DNA from: Phlebotomus papatasi
Lineage: Eukaryota > Arthropoda > Insecta > Diptera > Psychodidae
NCBI RefSeq assembly: GCF_024763615.1
Contig: NC_077222.1
Span: 24,118,001 to 24,182,000, forward strand
Direction: 5' to 3'
DNA length: 64,000 nt
Numbering within the stretch: position 1 is the first letter of the stretch; each line of letters opens with the position of its first letter. Positions 23,012 to 34,996 of this stretch are shown piece after piece. Below the pieces are notes generated by a model. That model was not told where the DNA came from. It searched no databases and saw only the letters and a program-made list of their open reading frames with translations. Both the position numbers and the translations under genes were made by a program.

Positions 23012-24614
23012 GTGAGTACCCAAGTAACAATTTATGATCATTATTGGAAGGTTTATTTAAATCCCAAACAAATACAACAAAAATGCTTTGAAACAAGCCT
23101 ATATAATGCAGACTATGAAAGAAAGCTTTTACCAAACGTTTAAGGGTATTCTCACACTATGAGTAAATAATAAGTCATAATATAGTAATAAGAACGTCAC
23201 AAGGATCTAAGAAGCATAATCTGTGGCAATGAGAGGAAAAACAGCTCTATCTACAAATTAAATATAAAAACAAATCAGTAAGAAACCACAACAAACAACG
23301 TGCACAATAAGAAAATTACAACACTGACAAAAATTCGTCAAACTTACCAAAACTTGCAAAAAATTTTATTGTTTTTAAAGCTTTAAATTGAGTAAAGGTC
23401 AAATCTGATTCTTTCGACCACATTTATTTTTAAATGCTCATTTATACAGTGTCAATAAATATTACTGTAATAAATAAATGAGAAAATTTATTGAAAAATT
23501 GATAAATAGAAAAAATAATTATTTTTGAATTACAGTAGATTTATGGTCAGAGTTGTGATTGTCGAATATTCCAACTAATAATTAATTTTCAGACTTTAAT
23601 GAAATTCTCGTATCTTCCGTTTGAGCGCTGATAGTACTTTCTGTCAAAGTTAACAACGCTTTTGTCAAAAATATAGAAAATTCAACGAATGGATAGTCCT
23701 AAATTTTCGAAAAAGCTTTAAAGTCGAGGAAATTATTATGAAGTTGAATCAAAACATCAATGTACTTATTGTTAGATAAATTTATTTCACAAAAAAACCG
23801 AAAAAGATTTGAAATTTTCATAGTGAATACAGAGAAAGTGGACTACAATAATAGTATTAATCTTTGCTTTATTTTCTTACCACAATTAGTACTGAAAAGC
23901 TAAACAAATATTTCTTTAGGAAAATATATATTCTAAATCAGGGGCATGTCATTTCCTATGTTTCCCATATGTTTCTAGCGAGCCGAAAAATTTTTTGAGT
24001 TTATTAGCTGTTTTCTGTCATTGTAGAATGAATTATGAAAAATACTAATACAAAATAAAAGCCAATTTAATAACGAAAAGGCAACCGAAAACCCTAAATT
24101 GGCAATCTACGTAGTTTTAGAGATATCTCGTGAAATGTGTACAATAACAGGGGAAAAATTCCACTAAAGCTGGTCGCATTTCCAGAGCTAATGTCACCAC
24201 TGTTCTAAATACAAATTATGTGTAATATAATATAAATTTAATCTAATATTATGGTAAACAGTACAATCGGAGACAAAACTAGCAAACTCATTACATAAGT
24301 TTTGCAGGTCTCGAGTAAAATTTCACAGATTTGAAATACAATATGTCTAGAAATCACATAAATATGTTGAAGTTACACAAAAATTACACATTATTTGAAT
24401 AAATTAACAATTAATATAGTGGAAGAACAGCTAAAAATTTTTTTCTGTGAGTTTTCAAGAACTTCATCAAACGTTCGAGGTTTTAAGAAATTTAAGCAAA
24501 GGAAATAGAAAATAAATTTAAATAAATAAAATAAATTTCAAAATCTCCTTTTTTAAAAGAAAATATTTTCTTGAAATATCAATTTTGACCAACTTATTTT
24601 TAAAATTTTAAGTA
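23012..24614. other. AT-rich DNA, presumed gene B intron; nothing recognised
   Basis: No exon, element end or long repeat supported. Confidence 0.4.
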
Positions 24615-25156
24615 AGGGAAAGCGCGCTACCTTCGGATGACACAAATTTTGAACAAATCAAACTTCAAAGTGTTTTTTAATGAACTTGACCACATAACAT
24701 AGCATTATTTTCAGTATTTTGTCCCACATAAAATTCAAATGCTAAGAGATATCAACTTCCGGTCTTCGATGATCCCTCCTCAAATGACATTATTTCGAAC
24801 CTAACCACTTTATTTTTCTCCCTCTCCTTTCATACGTTCCCTATCCCCCAAAAATAGGTAAAAAAATGAGGTTTTTCCAACTTTGCAGAAAATTGGCCAT
24901 GGCGATTTCGCTTATTTTTGGATAAATATGTTTTAGAGATAGTCCAGATGAACATTTCGTCCTTTGACACCTATCACCGGAAAAATCTTCATCTTGAATT
25001 ATTCAAGTTCAAAAGCCTAATTTTCACCAGATTTTTTTTATAGTCATTCTAATGCCTCAAATTTCCTGAAAAGAGCCATACGTCAAACTCATTAGGAACA
25101 TAGAAAAAAATTGAGTTGTCCGATGCTTGAGTCGTCCGCAAGTAGCGGCTATCACT
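24615..25156. mobile_element. Diverged TAGGG-type element, AGGGAAAGCGCGCTACC ends
   Basis: The left end after TA (24613-24614), AGGGAAAGCGCGCTACC then TTCGGATGACACAA, aligns with the reverse complement of the right end, AGTGATAGCCGCTACTTG then CGGACGACTCAA, over about 30 bases with some eight mismatches. About 542 bases; the right TA is not preserved. Confidence 0.5.
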
Positions 25157-25382
25157 GCGTGTTTCTAAATGATTAGCATCCTTTAAAACAAAGTCGTATC
25201 AGTTTTCCAAAATTTTATTTAATTAAAATTGATCGCTCAAAGTAATAAGTGCCTAGAATTTACATTATTTACTCGGTCTCAGTTCGCCTTTTCTACCTTT
25301 TCTAAACCAGATAAATAACGGTTATCGTCAAAACAGCTCAATAAGCAACTTTTGGACAGATCATACGAAAAATTTTGTTAAT

Positions 25383-25641
25383 CATGGATTACTATATTCC
25401 TGGATAGTAAGTAGAGATTTTCGTGTCTCATAGTAGTGCAAACAAACCAAATAAAAGTGCACCCAGGAATGATGCGATTTGATGCTAAGGAATGAAAATG
25501 TAGGATTTAAATGATTTTCAGTCTCGAGAATATCAAGAAGCATGGGTACGACGTCTTTATTCGTACTTTTATTCACTTTGTTTGCAATATTATGGGACAC
25601 AAAAATGTCTACCTACTATCCAGGAATATAGTGATCCGTGG
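25383..25641. mobile_element. Foldback MITE with CATGGATTACTATATTCC ends
   Basis: CATGGATTACTATATTCCTG at the left mirrors CAGGAATATAGTGATCCGTG at the right. Symmetry continues about 60 bases inwards (GATAGTAAGTAGA / TCTACCTACTATC). The ORFs on both strands are products of the palindrome. Confidence 0.75.
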
Positions 25642-26081
25642 GTTAATGCATTTGGACAATATTTGTTCATATTTTCTAATTGGTCAGAAAATGCTCTTTG
25701 GGAGGTTTCAGAAAGTGGCTAGAAAATCATACTTCTTGTTAAGATTGAACAAAATGTCTTTGGCAATTTTCAATTTGCAGAGAATTTTCTTTCTTATTAA
25801 ATGATGTCCACTGGATATTTTCTTTTTGCGAAAACCATAAATGAATTAAAATACCACAAATTATATTTGCTGTAACATTTTTAGGAACTTCAAGACAATA
25901 TTTGCATTCAAATTAGAGGTATATAATCTTCAGGAAAGTTGTAGAACGGTAAATTTCTAATGAGAATTTTCTTATTACATATCTCTCAGTTCTTCTGGAA
26001 AACTAAAATCCACGTTTCCCAAATTAAGTAAGGAAATAAGGGAAAATATTTGCAATAAGAAACAAATAGCTAAAGCTCAAA

Positions 26082-26336
26082 CACTGAGAAAAAAACGAGG
26101 GTGCGACTAACCTTTTTTTCCTCATAACTTTAACACTTTTTAGGTATAAAAATATGTCAACATTTTTTAAATTTAATTTTACACCTTTTTAAGGGTGAAA
26201 TCAACATGAAATAGAGTAACTTTAACCCCTAATATACATAAAAAGCATAATATTTACACCGATTTCGGATCAATAATGCAGGGTAAAATTAACATTTCCG
26301 GAATGATATTTTAACATTTTCGGATTTCTCTCAGTG
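26082..26336 (-). mobile_element. MITE, CACTGAGA family, copy A
   Basis: Ends CACTGAGAAAAAAA ... TTTCTCTCAGTG, 255 bases. Inverted relative to copies at 34573 and 41701. Shares GATCAATAATGCAGGGTAAA and paired TTTACACC / AAGTGTTAAAG motifs with them. Confidence 0.85.
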
Positions 26337-28175
26337 AAGGCATTTAATAGTTTCAAATTCGTATCCAATCAGGGAGCGGTAAATGATTTATTTGACAATA
26401 TAATAAGAAATGCATTACTGCCAAATTTAACTTTTGTGTCAAACAATTTGCCAAATATTGCTATAAATTCTTATTTAGATATCTTTTAGTAATTCCTGTA
26501 CCCCCTTTCTGTTGTAATATTAAATGGTAAGGAATCCCAAAGCTTCTCAAGTTCTATTTAAGCTTAATTTAATTATAAGAGATAATATCCCTTCTCGAGT
26601 AAAAGTGAACTGGTATTTCGGGAATTTCCTTCACCTAAAGATGAAAAGAGGGACAAAAGATTCCACGATTGGTAAAGCAAATAATCAGAGCTATCATTTG
26701 ATCTGAAATCCATTGAGCTTCGTATTGAGCAGCAGATATGCAAATACACAGACGATATTATTAATTAAAGTTTAATTAAGAGAAATCTTTGGATAACTAC
26801 TGGCAAAATTGATGATTTATCATTTAAATATTCAGATCTCCTGCTGTTCATATCTTTTAATTAAACTGGCTTCATTTCTGAGCATAATCGCTTGTGGAAG
26901 TTTTCCTTTGGTTTTGCACGCTCTGCAGCATTGGCGTCCGTCCAGTCTGAGGGAAATTTTTCCTGATTTTCTATGGAAATCTTTCACAAGTCTTGAAGGA
27001 GCAAAAAGGTAGAGAAGCCAAAGAATATGAGAAATAAAAACAAAAGCAAGGAGAAAAAAAAGTTGTTTGAGCTGTAATTTCCTGGAGACATTGCTTAATA
27101 ACAATAATTTAGGAATGACTTTGACTTAATTGAAATGAGACGGAAATCAATGAAATTTCCCATTTTCTCTCTCTCTATCTTTTTCTTTTCAAATTCTAAA
27201 TGGGTTTTTCATTGTTCTTTTTTTTCATTTATACACATATTTTCCCCTCTTGAAACCGCACATTTCTGTGTAAATTCCTCCTCACCCTGGTGCCTAATGA
27301 TTCGCGTCGGGGCATTTTTCTTAACTTCCCAATTGACTTACCCCAAGAGAGGCTTTTATTCTATTTTCCCATCGACTGTACATCTAAAATGCCCAACGAA
27401 ATGTGTATGTGAGTGTTTAATGACCATTGAGAGCGTAAAATTTTAATGTTTGTTCCAGTACCGTCCCCACTTTGGACTCTTGTATAATTAGTGCGCCGCA
27501 ATGGGAAGCATTTCTCCCTGATTCTCCTTCAATAAAGTAGTCCCAGGGGTTGATAAATTCCCAAATAGTAGGGCATATGACATATTAGTGTAGTCCTAAA
27601 GAATTTATAAATATCTGCCACTGCTAAGAGTAAAAATTAAAAAATAAATTATTTAATTGTCGGTAAGGGAAGGGTATCATTGATCGGAATGTTAATAAAA
27701 TGCTCCCTGATCAAACGTCTTTTTTTTGAGAAATATTTTTTTGAGCAAGAATCCTAGAATATTAAACAATAAAATATAAGAAATGTTACACCAAAAAGGT
27801 TTAAAGCAATGTTTAAAGTGAAACAGAAATATCTATTAGAAAAACAAACTCTTCAGGTTTAAAGTTTAACTATCCGGACCTCCAAAGCTTTAAAAATTGC
27901 TAAGATTTTTGAGAGATTTTATTTTACTTTCTTGAATTTGTTTTAATAACTCCTTTAAAACCTATAAATTAATAATCAATACATTTGCTATTTTGTAAGA
28001 GTCAGAAACATTATCAGCTTGAGTTGAGTAATCCATCTTAACCTGAAGCCCTGAATTTAATATATGTATAAAAATTCAATCGATAAGCTTTGGCTTAAAA
28101 ATTTTGTCAGTTGAATATCGTCAACTTCCTATATTTCTAAAAATTTCAAGAAATCGTGCCAGAAGAAGAAAGTTA
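26337..28175. other. Unique DNA including a GC-richer island at 26.8-27.5 kb
   Basis: The island at about 26870-27480 is more complex, with ORFs on both strands (26809-27012, 26832-27104, 27135-27446), none with a recognisable domain or convincing splice sites. A lone TAAGGGAAGGGTATC at about 27667 resembles a TAGGGG-type end, but no partner was found. Confidence 0.35.
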
Positions 28176-28696
28176 AGCTGTCTTTAGACTAGAGGTTTAT
28201 CCCAGTTCTCGAAGGTCTGAAAATCGTAAATAAAGAGAAATTTTATTGCATTTTGAGAATCTTATAGGTCACTTATCTTTAATAATCCATTTCCAAGTTA
28301 AAGTTTTCCTAAAAATCGTGATTGATAAAAAATTATGGCAGTTAAGCCATAGGGCTAAGTCTTAGGAGGTTTAGCCCAGTTCCTGAAGGTCTCAAAAATT
28401 AAATAACAAGCAATTTTATTGATTTTTCAAAATCTGATGGATAATTTGCTCTTAATATCCAATTCTAAACAACAATTTCCTAAAACATCATGCCTGATAA
28501 GGAATTAGAGAAGTTAAGCCAGATGGCTAAGCCTTAGGTCTGAAGCCCGTATTAGGCCGGCTTCAGACTAGGTTTAGCCTAGTTTTCGTAGGTCTCAAAA
28601 TCCTAAATAATATAATTTGTTCTCCTGATTCAAATAGATGACTTTCCCTTAGATCTGATCGGTTAGGTTCCCTTAGGCCTCTTAGGTCTGAAGCCC
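28176..28696. repeat. Three tandem copies of the GGCTTCAGACCTAAG MITE
   Basis: Three head-to-tail copies: about 28176-28357 (right end missing), 28358-28553 (ends TTAGGTCTGAAGCCCG) and 28558-28696 (starts CCGGCTTCAGACTAGG, internally deleted, ends TTAGGTCTGAAGCCCG). Each has the AGTTCTCGAAGGTCT-like block followed by the AAATAATAAG...ATAATTTG block. Confidence 0.75.
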
Positions 28697-28706
28697 GTAG
28701 TAGGAT

Positions 28707-28972
28707 CAGGGGGCCATCAAACCTAATAAAAATTGATGCTATTTTACACTTTTCCTTGCAAAAAGTTGCAGATATTGCACCGCGACTTAAACAAATTTGC
28801 TCGTAGTCCTTGTATAACTTCTGCGAATATTATAAAATATATATTTTAAGATAGCTTTTAATGCACGATTTCGAAATATATCAGACTAATAAGTCAAAAG
28901 AAAAAACTTGCCATTAGTCTTCAGTGCCAGTATACAAAAACGTATGGAAAAATGAATGTCGAGAGGCCCCTG
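28707..28972. mobile_element. hAT-like MITE, CAGGGGCC ends, copy 1
   Basis: CAGGGGGCCATCAAACC at the left, TGTCGAGAGGCCCCTG at the right, 266 bases. It is the inverted counterpart of the copy at 39775-40044 over its whole length. Flanks AGTAGGAT and GTTAAGAT may be a decayed 8-bp duplication. Confidence 0.7.
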
Positions 28973-29160
28973 GTTAAGATGGTCGAAATAAGACCCAAAG
29001 CAATCTCCATATTCTCATTAATTTTAAAATCTATTGAGTATAATTTTAGAGAAAACAAAGACAATTAATTATCTACAAGGTTCCAAACAAGATACCGGAC
29101 AAAGGTAACGAAAAAATTTAATTTGTATTAAAAGTATTACATTTCAAACAGAAATATATA
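28973..29160. repeat. Fragment related to the element at 35494-35919
   Basis: About 180 bases align with 35692-35870: GTCGAAATAAGACC versus GGCCGGAATAGGCC, then TTTTAAAATCTA, then TTAATTTGTATTAAAA-type sequence, then ATTACATTTCAAAC. No terminal ends remain. Confidence 0.5.
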
Positions 29161-29827
29161 GTTTATTATATACTGCTGATCCAAGCGGTAATATATAATA
29201 TACTTAAATATCTTATTTAAGAATATTTTTATGCCAAATTTCAGATTCATAGCTTATATTAATTTTTTAAAAGTTAATTGTCAATTTTTTAGTTATTTTT
29301 TAATTGAATCTTACTTAGGATCTCTGTACGCAGATGAAATATTAAATATTATGGTTATCTTTATGGCAATCCACCTCCAATTAAAAACAGAAACCTCTAA
29401 AGGTTTTACAAAGCACTTTTATTATAAAATCAGTTAAGCAAGATTATCAAAAACATTCGAAAATTTAATAGTGGCTGTTATCGCAGTTTTGGTCTAATTT
29501 TAACACATTAAGTATAAATAGGGAAGTTTCGAAATTACTTAAAAGCCTTCTGAATGCACGATTTTCTAAAGACACTTATAGATGATGAGTTTAAAAGAAA
29601 TGCAATTTGAGAATATTAGAAAAATTGAGTTTATTAGACTGATAATCAGAAAATAAAACAAAAGAAGAGAATAAAGTATCAAGGAGCATCGGGAATTCTT
29701 GAAGCCAAAGACTAGGTTTTTCCTCAGCTTGAAATTCTGGGTTATGTACTGTCATATTCTCTTATTAAATTATCCTATTAATCCTTGAATGGTTTGTTGT
29801 AACAAAGAAAAAGATTACTCAGAAGTA

Positions 29828-30410
29828 GGGGGAGGTTGGGGCTATATTGCACAGTAAAAAAGAGGTGAAATTGGCTAGTTGAATTCTATTAGTTGAATTG
29901 AACTAGTTGAAATTTCGAATAACAAACACTGAAAATATCAACTTTCAATTGAAAGGGAAGCAATTAAATTGCAGAACTAGTAAAATTAAGCCTTCGGTAA
30001 TAGCCCACATGCAATAAATAGTACTAATAATTACTATAATAGTAATAATTTGATGCAACAAAATGGCATAAACTTCATTCAACGTCTGATTGAATATTGC
30101 TACGATTATCGCGTGTAATGGGAGAGCATCGATAATTGTAGTAATTTTTCAATCGATTATCGCAGCAAAAAGTTCAACTTTCAACTAATTTCGTTTAAAC
30201 TCATTCTTCTTCTTTTTATATTTTATGTAATTTCAGTACAATTGTTGAAGAAAAATTCAACTTAGTTTTCAACTGCGAAAATTCAACTTGTTTGCTTTTC
30301 AACTTTGCTTACTACGATAATCGTTGCAAATTTACTACAATTATCGATGCTCTCCCATTACACGCGATAATCGTAGTAATTATTTTTTTACTGTGTAGGC
30401 TACTTTCCCC
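29828..30410. mobile_element. Inverted-repeat element 29850-30395, apparently inside remnants of a TAGGGG-type element
   Basis: The inner element has ends CACAGTAAAAAA ... TTTTTTACTGTG (29850-30395). It carries a perfect inverted repeat of about 45 bases: GATTATCGCGTGTAATGG, then GAGAGCATCGATAATTG at about 30103-30140, mirrored at about 30335-30375. Outside it, TAGGGGGAGGTTGGGGC on the left and TACTTTCCCC on the right resemble the two ends of the common TAGGGG hairpin group. Confidence 0.65.
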
Positions 30411-30868
30411 AATAATTTGAATTTTCTTCGATCTTTTCTAAGACACTTAATTCCATTTAAATATTAATTAACTTACTATCAATTATACTGACAATTATGC
30501 GAAAATTTCTTACAAAAAATAAAAGAATTTATATTATTCGAAGGCACGAACGTTCGAAGGGAGAGTACTTTCCCTTATATGATTTTTGTGCCTATTTCAA
30601 AATAAAGATGGTCCTTACATTTTTTTTGTTAAGATCTACAAGACTATTTCCTTTACGATTATACGAAAAATTGTATAGCAACGTAGTTCCACAGCTCAAA
30701 GTAGCCCCGCTTCTCCTTACATTTTTAAAGAAAGAATAGACCCTAAATTGTTCCATTGAGTAATATTGAGTAAATATTGACCTGAGAATTACTAGTCTGA
30801 AGTACAATACATATTCATAAGCGTATTTCGAAGTGAGACCCAATAAAAAATTGTTGTATATTTATTAA
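30411..30868. other. AT-rich DNA, no gene seen
   Basis: Overlapping short ORFs (30497-30739 plus, 30592-30843 minus) have no domain and no splice support. Confidence 0.4.
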
Positions 30869-31392
30869 CCCTTTAAGGACGATTGGAACACCGGTGTCCC
30901 ATAAAGAAAATAATTTTTCCTGATTACCCAAAGTTATTTTTTCTTATGTCTGTACATAATTGTAAAGTATTTAGAAGGTTGAAGGAATCTAGAATATAAT
31001 ATTTTTTGCAAGTCTCTAGCTATTTGCTACATAGTAAATATTTAAGCTCAAAAATGGCGAATTTTTAAATTCTCAAATTCATAATTTATCTTATTTATTT
31101 TTTATACTTCCAATTTTTTTTTTAACAAAAACCTTTTGGCAGTAAAAACTACAATACTCATACGTAATATTTTTCAATATAGCGAAAAATATTATTCATT
31201 GGTATTGTCAGAAAAATTACTTAAATTTTTGGGCTATTTTTGTCCCTATCGTTCATAGAAGCACAAAATACACCGAGTCAGACTCTGTTGGACTTTCCAA
31301 GGTTAGATGTAAGACTTATCATTTATTATGTTTCCCAGTTTAATTTTTATTGTTGATTTTCAGTCCGTAAAAAGTGTCTCGTCGTTAAAGGG
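30869..31392. mobile_element. piggyBac-like non-autonomous element (TTAA target site)
   Basis: CCCTTTAAGGACGA ... TCGTCGTTAAAGGG between two TTAA sites (30865-30868, 31393-31396). TTAA with CCC/GGG ends is diagnostic of piggyBac. 524 bases, no transposase ORF. Confidence 0.85.
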
Positions 31393-31472
31393 TTAAACCT
31401 TAAATATGTACATAAAGTCTTAATCGTAAATTTGTTTAGTGTATCAATTATTATGTAGCATCTGTATTGTTC

Positions 31473-31534
31473 CAAAATTCTGTCATAAATTTAATTTTTG
31501 ACGAAGATTTCTTCCAATGTGTAGAGGCCTTTGC
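31473..31534. repeat. Fragment of the 12580 foldback family
   Basis: AAATTCTGTCATAAATT, then TTTTTGACGAAGATTTC, then CCAATGTGTAGAGGCCTTT matches one arm end of the element at 12580-12874. Confidence 0.6.
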
Positions 31535-31578
31535 TGAAAACAGGCTCGTTTCGTAAAAACCTATTCTCTAAACAGACT

Positions 31579-31700
31579 AACAGACTTACGGTTTAAATCA
31601 AGAGACAGTTTAGTGCGAAACTGGTGGAAATGTATTCTAATCATTGTTTTAATTGTAATTAGGTGAAACCATCTCTCAGCTTAAATCGTAAGTCTGTTCA
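31579..31700. mobile_element. Short foldback with AACAGACTTACGGTTTAAAT ends
   Basis: AACAGACTTACGGTTTAAAT at the left mirrors the right-hand TTAAATCGTAAGTCTGTT. About 120 bases. Related motifs (TTAAGTCGAGAGACGG) occur near 7900. Confidence 0.6.
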
Positions 31701-31719
31701 ACACACATTCCATTTTCTA

Positions 31720-33412
31720 CCCAAGCGGCATTTGATATCCAAATAATGTATGTCTCAAATGTAACCAACATATTTTCAATGTTATCGAGATATTTCTAAA
31801 AAATATAATGTATGAACATGATGGAAGTATATTGATTGAAAATTATATGCGTTACATACCAGAAAAATAACTTATCTAAAAATTGTATAGAAAATATCAG
31901 TTATTTTCTATTAATATGAATAACATATTTTATTTGATAAATTTCGGTTAATATATTGGTATTTTGCCTTAAAATTATGACTAAATTTTTTTAGATCCAT
32001 AAACAAGTTATAATATAATCTATTTTTGAGTGAAAATGTATAAATCTGTGTCAAAAATATCGAAAGTATATTTATCTTACATATTCTTGCTATTATGTTG
32101 ACATAATGTCGTGAAACTGTATGAACATCACGTTTTAATATTTTATAGTTACATTTGTTCCGTAAAGGAGACAAGTTATATACAACTTGTGTTCTTTTTG
32201 TATGGCGCTACCAGATTGTCAAATTCCGCTTTGTTTACTAAGCAGAGATTCATATTCCAATGAAAATTCGTGAAAAAGGTGATGTTAAACATGAATTAAA
32301 GCCTCGAAGTGCACCAACGTTTGCATTGGAGTCGAGCACATAGAAAGAAGGGATCAAATTCGAAAAAGTGAGTGTAATTGATGGAAATATTATGAATTAA
32401 TACTTGGTTCGTGAGAGTTAACATTTTCTTTCTTTAATTGCAGTGCAGCCAAATTGTAAACATTAGGACAGCTTCCTGATCTTCTAACATGAAACTAAAT
32501 TGCAGAAACAGTGCCCAGGATGCAAAAAATTTTCATAAAAAGCATAAAATTTAAGTTTTTATTGTGCATTAACATTATTGTTATAAGGAATCTGTAATGT
32601 GAATATAATGTACGACATAATGTAAATATAATCACAAAAATATGTCAAGATGTGTTTTCTTCTATATTTTTTAATTATTCAGGTTATAGCATCTCAATTT
32701 TATTTTATCGGAACAAAAAGAAGATTATGGCGTGGAATATTACAGAAAATTGGTGGCGCTAACCAAATTTAATGTAAAATTATGCACAAAACATTGATGA
32801 GCCTCGATATTTGTCCAGAATGGTGCTTAAAATGATGTATTCCACCAATACATGCAGTAAAAATCTAATATCCATAAGTTTTTCAATGATATGATAGAAA
32901 GGGCAATAGGCTTATTCAATTTTATTTTCTTTAATTCCCCAGCTTTCCCTTGGGAATTTCAGGTCGGGAATAAAATACTATTCACTAATATTGTATCCTC
33001 TAACGGAAAACAGTCATTGCAATAAAGTTTCATACGCGATAAAAGTGCACGAGGTACAGAATATCTGACGGAATCGTTGGGGATAAATAATTATTCATTT
33101 AAGGAAAATATTTGAGCAAGTTTTAAATGAAAATGCAAAAGAAATGACAATTCTGCGATCAGTAGTTATAAAATTGATATTGTATAGTTATTATATTTTA
33201 TTTAGTCATAATGTATACATTTTACCGTACAAGATGACGAGCTTACGTCAAATATGAAAAATTGTTATATTTCGTATGTAAAAATTCCCCATTCACCCGA
33301 ATATGGACCTGTTTTATGCGGTTATATAGAAGAAATTTGTAAAATCTTCGCCATTATTTCCGTACAGATATCAGACATCTCTACTCATTTATGGCGATAA
33401 ATGCCGCTTGGG
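31720..33412. mobile_element. Large non-autonomous DNA transposon, CCCAAGCGG ends (copy 2)
   Basis: CCCAAGCGGCATTTGA ... TAAATGCCGCTTGGG with TA on both sides (31718-31719, 33413-33414), 1693 bases. Same orientation as copy 1 at 8323-10311 and similar in both outer parts. The middle (about 32860-33030) is unrelated to copy 1's longer middle. No transposase found. Confidence 0.85.
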
Positions 33413-33414
33413 TA

Positions 33415-34540
33415 TTGATCGATTATTTTTTCTTATTTGAGAAATAAGTCTTGCTTAACTAATCTGATTTAAATATAAACTTTATTTTGTGAATTCTACT
33501 TAAATTTTATTAGATTTTTGGCGATTTGGAGTATGAGCAATAATTTTATTTTTAAAATTTAATTAAATCAAGTTAAATTCATATTCATCGAGTATTCTGT
33601 GAAAAGCACTCAAACTAGTACTTGTAAGCCCCTTGAGACAATCACATTTTGAAAGTTTGGAAGTTGTGCCAAGCGGTGCTGTTCTCCTCATATTTGAGCC
33701 ATTTGCACGGGAATGGCAGTTCCAGGGCGCAGAACACAATCCGAAAATGTTCAGCATTGGACTCGCACCTTATCAATCACCCAAAAGGCACCCATCCTCC
33801 TCTCCGTCGTGCTATCCCCACCTGTGACGTCACGATGGGAAATCGATCGCGTGGGTGGATGGGCGTCTCGACGAGCCCCAAATCAATGGGTGACTGTTTG
33901 TGCGGGAGGAAAACACCAGTGGACACATTTCGTGATTCAATTTCATGTTCTGTATGTGTTTCACCGATTTTAGTGGTGGAGGGAAGCATATTTGAATAAT
34001 GTGGACACGATAATTCTTTCATTATTATTTAAATTCCATTTCAGAATTCACTCTACAAACCATGAATATTTTCGATTGAAATCCGGCCTCTTTTTTTTCT
34101 ATTTGCTACCCGTGTGGTTTTAGTGCGTTCCCCAAGTTAAAAGGAGTTAGGAAAGAGATTGGGTTATTCATTCAGAAGAAGCCACATGATTGGGGAGGAT
34201 GGTTTGGGTAGTTTTTAGGGGGGCAATATCTAACCAAGAATTATAAGTGAAAAGAGACTGAAAGAAGCAATAAATGTTGAGAATTATTGCACCAATTTTC
34301 AAAGGAATTCATTTATTTTGCCGTGGTCGAACTATCTCACCATTTAAGTTCATCGAATGGGTTTGCAGCAGAAGATGGAAGTGCCATTTTTCAGAGAATC
34401 CAATTACATAGGGGAATAGAAATTTACACAAAAAATACATAGATTCATTGATGATTATCTTTTGCCACTCATTTATTATTAAATGTGAATTTATATTTAT
34501 CTACTAGATATAGATACATCTGATTTTTATGTATTAATCG
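33415..34540. other. GC-richer unique island (33.56-34.25 kb)
   Basis: Contains CpG-rich sequence at 33800-33910 (GATCGCGTGGGTGGATGGGC) and an exact CRE palindrome. ORFs overlap on both strands (33563-34022) without recognisable domains, which suggests non-coding DNA of higher GC. Possible regulatory element or uncharacterised exon. Confidence 0.4.
33825..33832. promoter_or_regulatory. Exact CRE palindrome TGACGTCA
   Basis: The full 8-bp consensus of CREB/ATF-family sites, inside a CpG-richer unique island. Function is inferred only from the motif. Confidence 0.35.
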
Positions 34541-34542
34541 TA

Positions 34543-34996
34543 AGGTAAAGTACCCTTACTCGAATGTTTCATCACTGAGAGAAATCCGAAAAATTTAAAA
34601 TAACATTCCGGAAATGTTAATTTTACCCTGCATTATTGATCCGAAATCGGTGTAAATATTACCCTGGTTTAGGTGTGTTGGCGGTTAAAGTTACCCTTTT
34701 CACGTTAATTTTATCCTTAAGAAGGTGTAAAATTAACATAAAAGAATGTTGATATATTTTTACACCAAAAAAGTGTTGAAGTTATGAGTGTTAACTTTAC
34801 CCTCTTTTTTTCTCAGTGATAGTCAATTTCGTCAATTTCTATGAATTTGTCACTGGTTCGTATTATTCATGGAATGATCGACCTATTAATGTTAGATCTT
34901 AGATCATACGCAAAATATTATAGCAAATATAAATAAATTGAATAAATAAATCTACTGGTCGAGACGATTAACCGGCCGAACGAGGGCACTTTACCT
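34543..34996. mobile_element. TAGGG-type element, AGGTAAAGTACCC ends, hosting another MITE
   Basis: AGGTAAAGTACCC ... GGGCACTTTACCT with TA on both sides (34541-34542, 34997-34998). It contains the complete CACTGAGA MITE at 34573-34818, which therefore inserted later. Confidence 0.8.
34573..34818 (+). mobile_element. MITE, CACTGAGA family, copy B (nested)
   Basis: CACTGAGAGAAATCC ... TTTTTTTCTCAGTG, 246 bases. Flanked by AT on both sides. Lies inside the element at 34543-34996. Confidence 0.85.

Noticed and set aside
27667..27685. TAAGGGAAGGGTATC as an element end
   Set aside because: No inverted partner found; could be chance.
33563..34022. Five overlapping ORFs as a coding exon
   Set aside because: Frames on both strands are open over the same stretch and none has good splice sites or a familiar motif.
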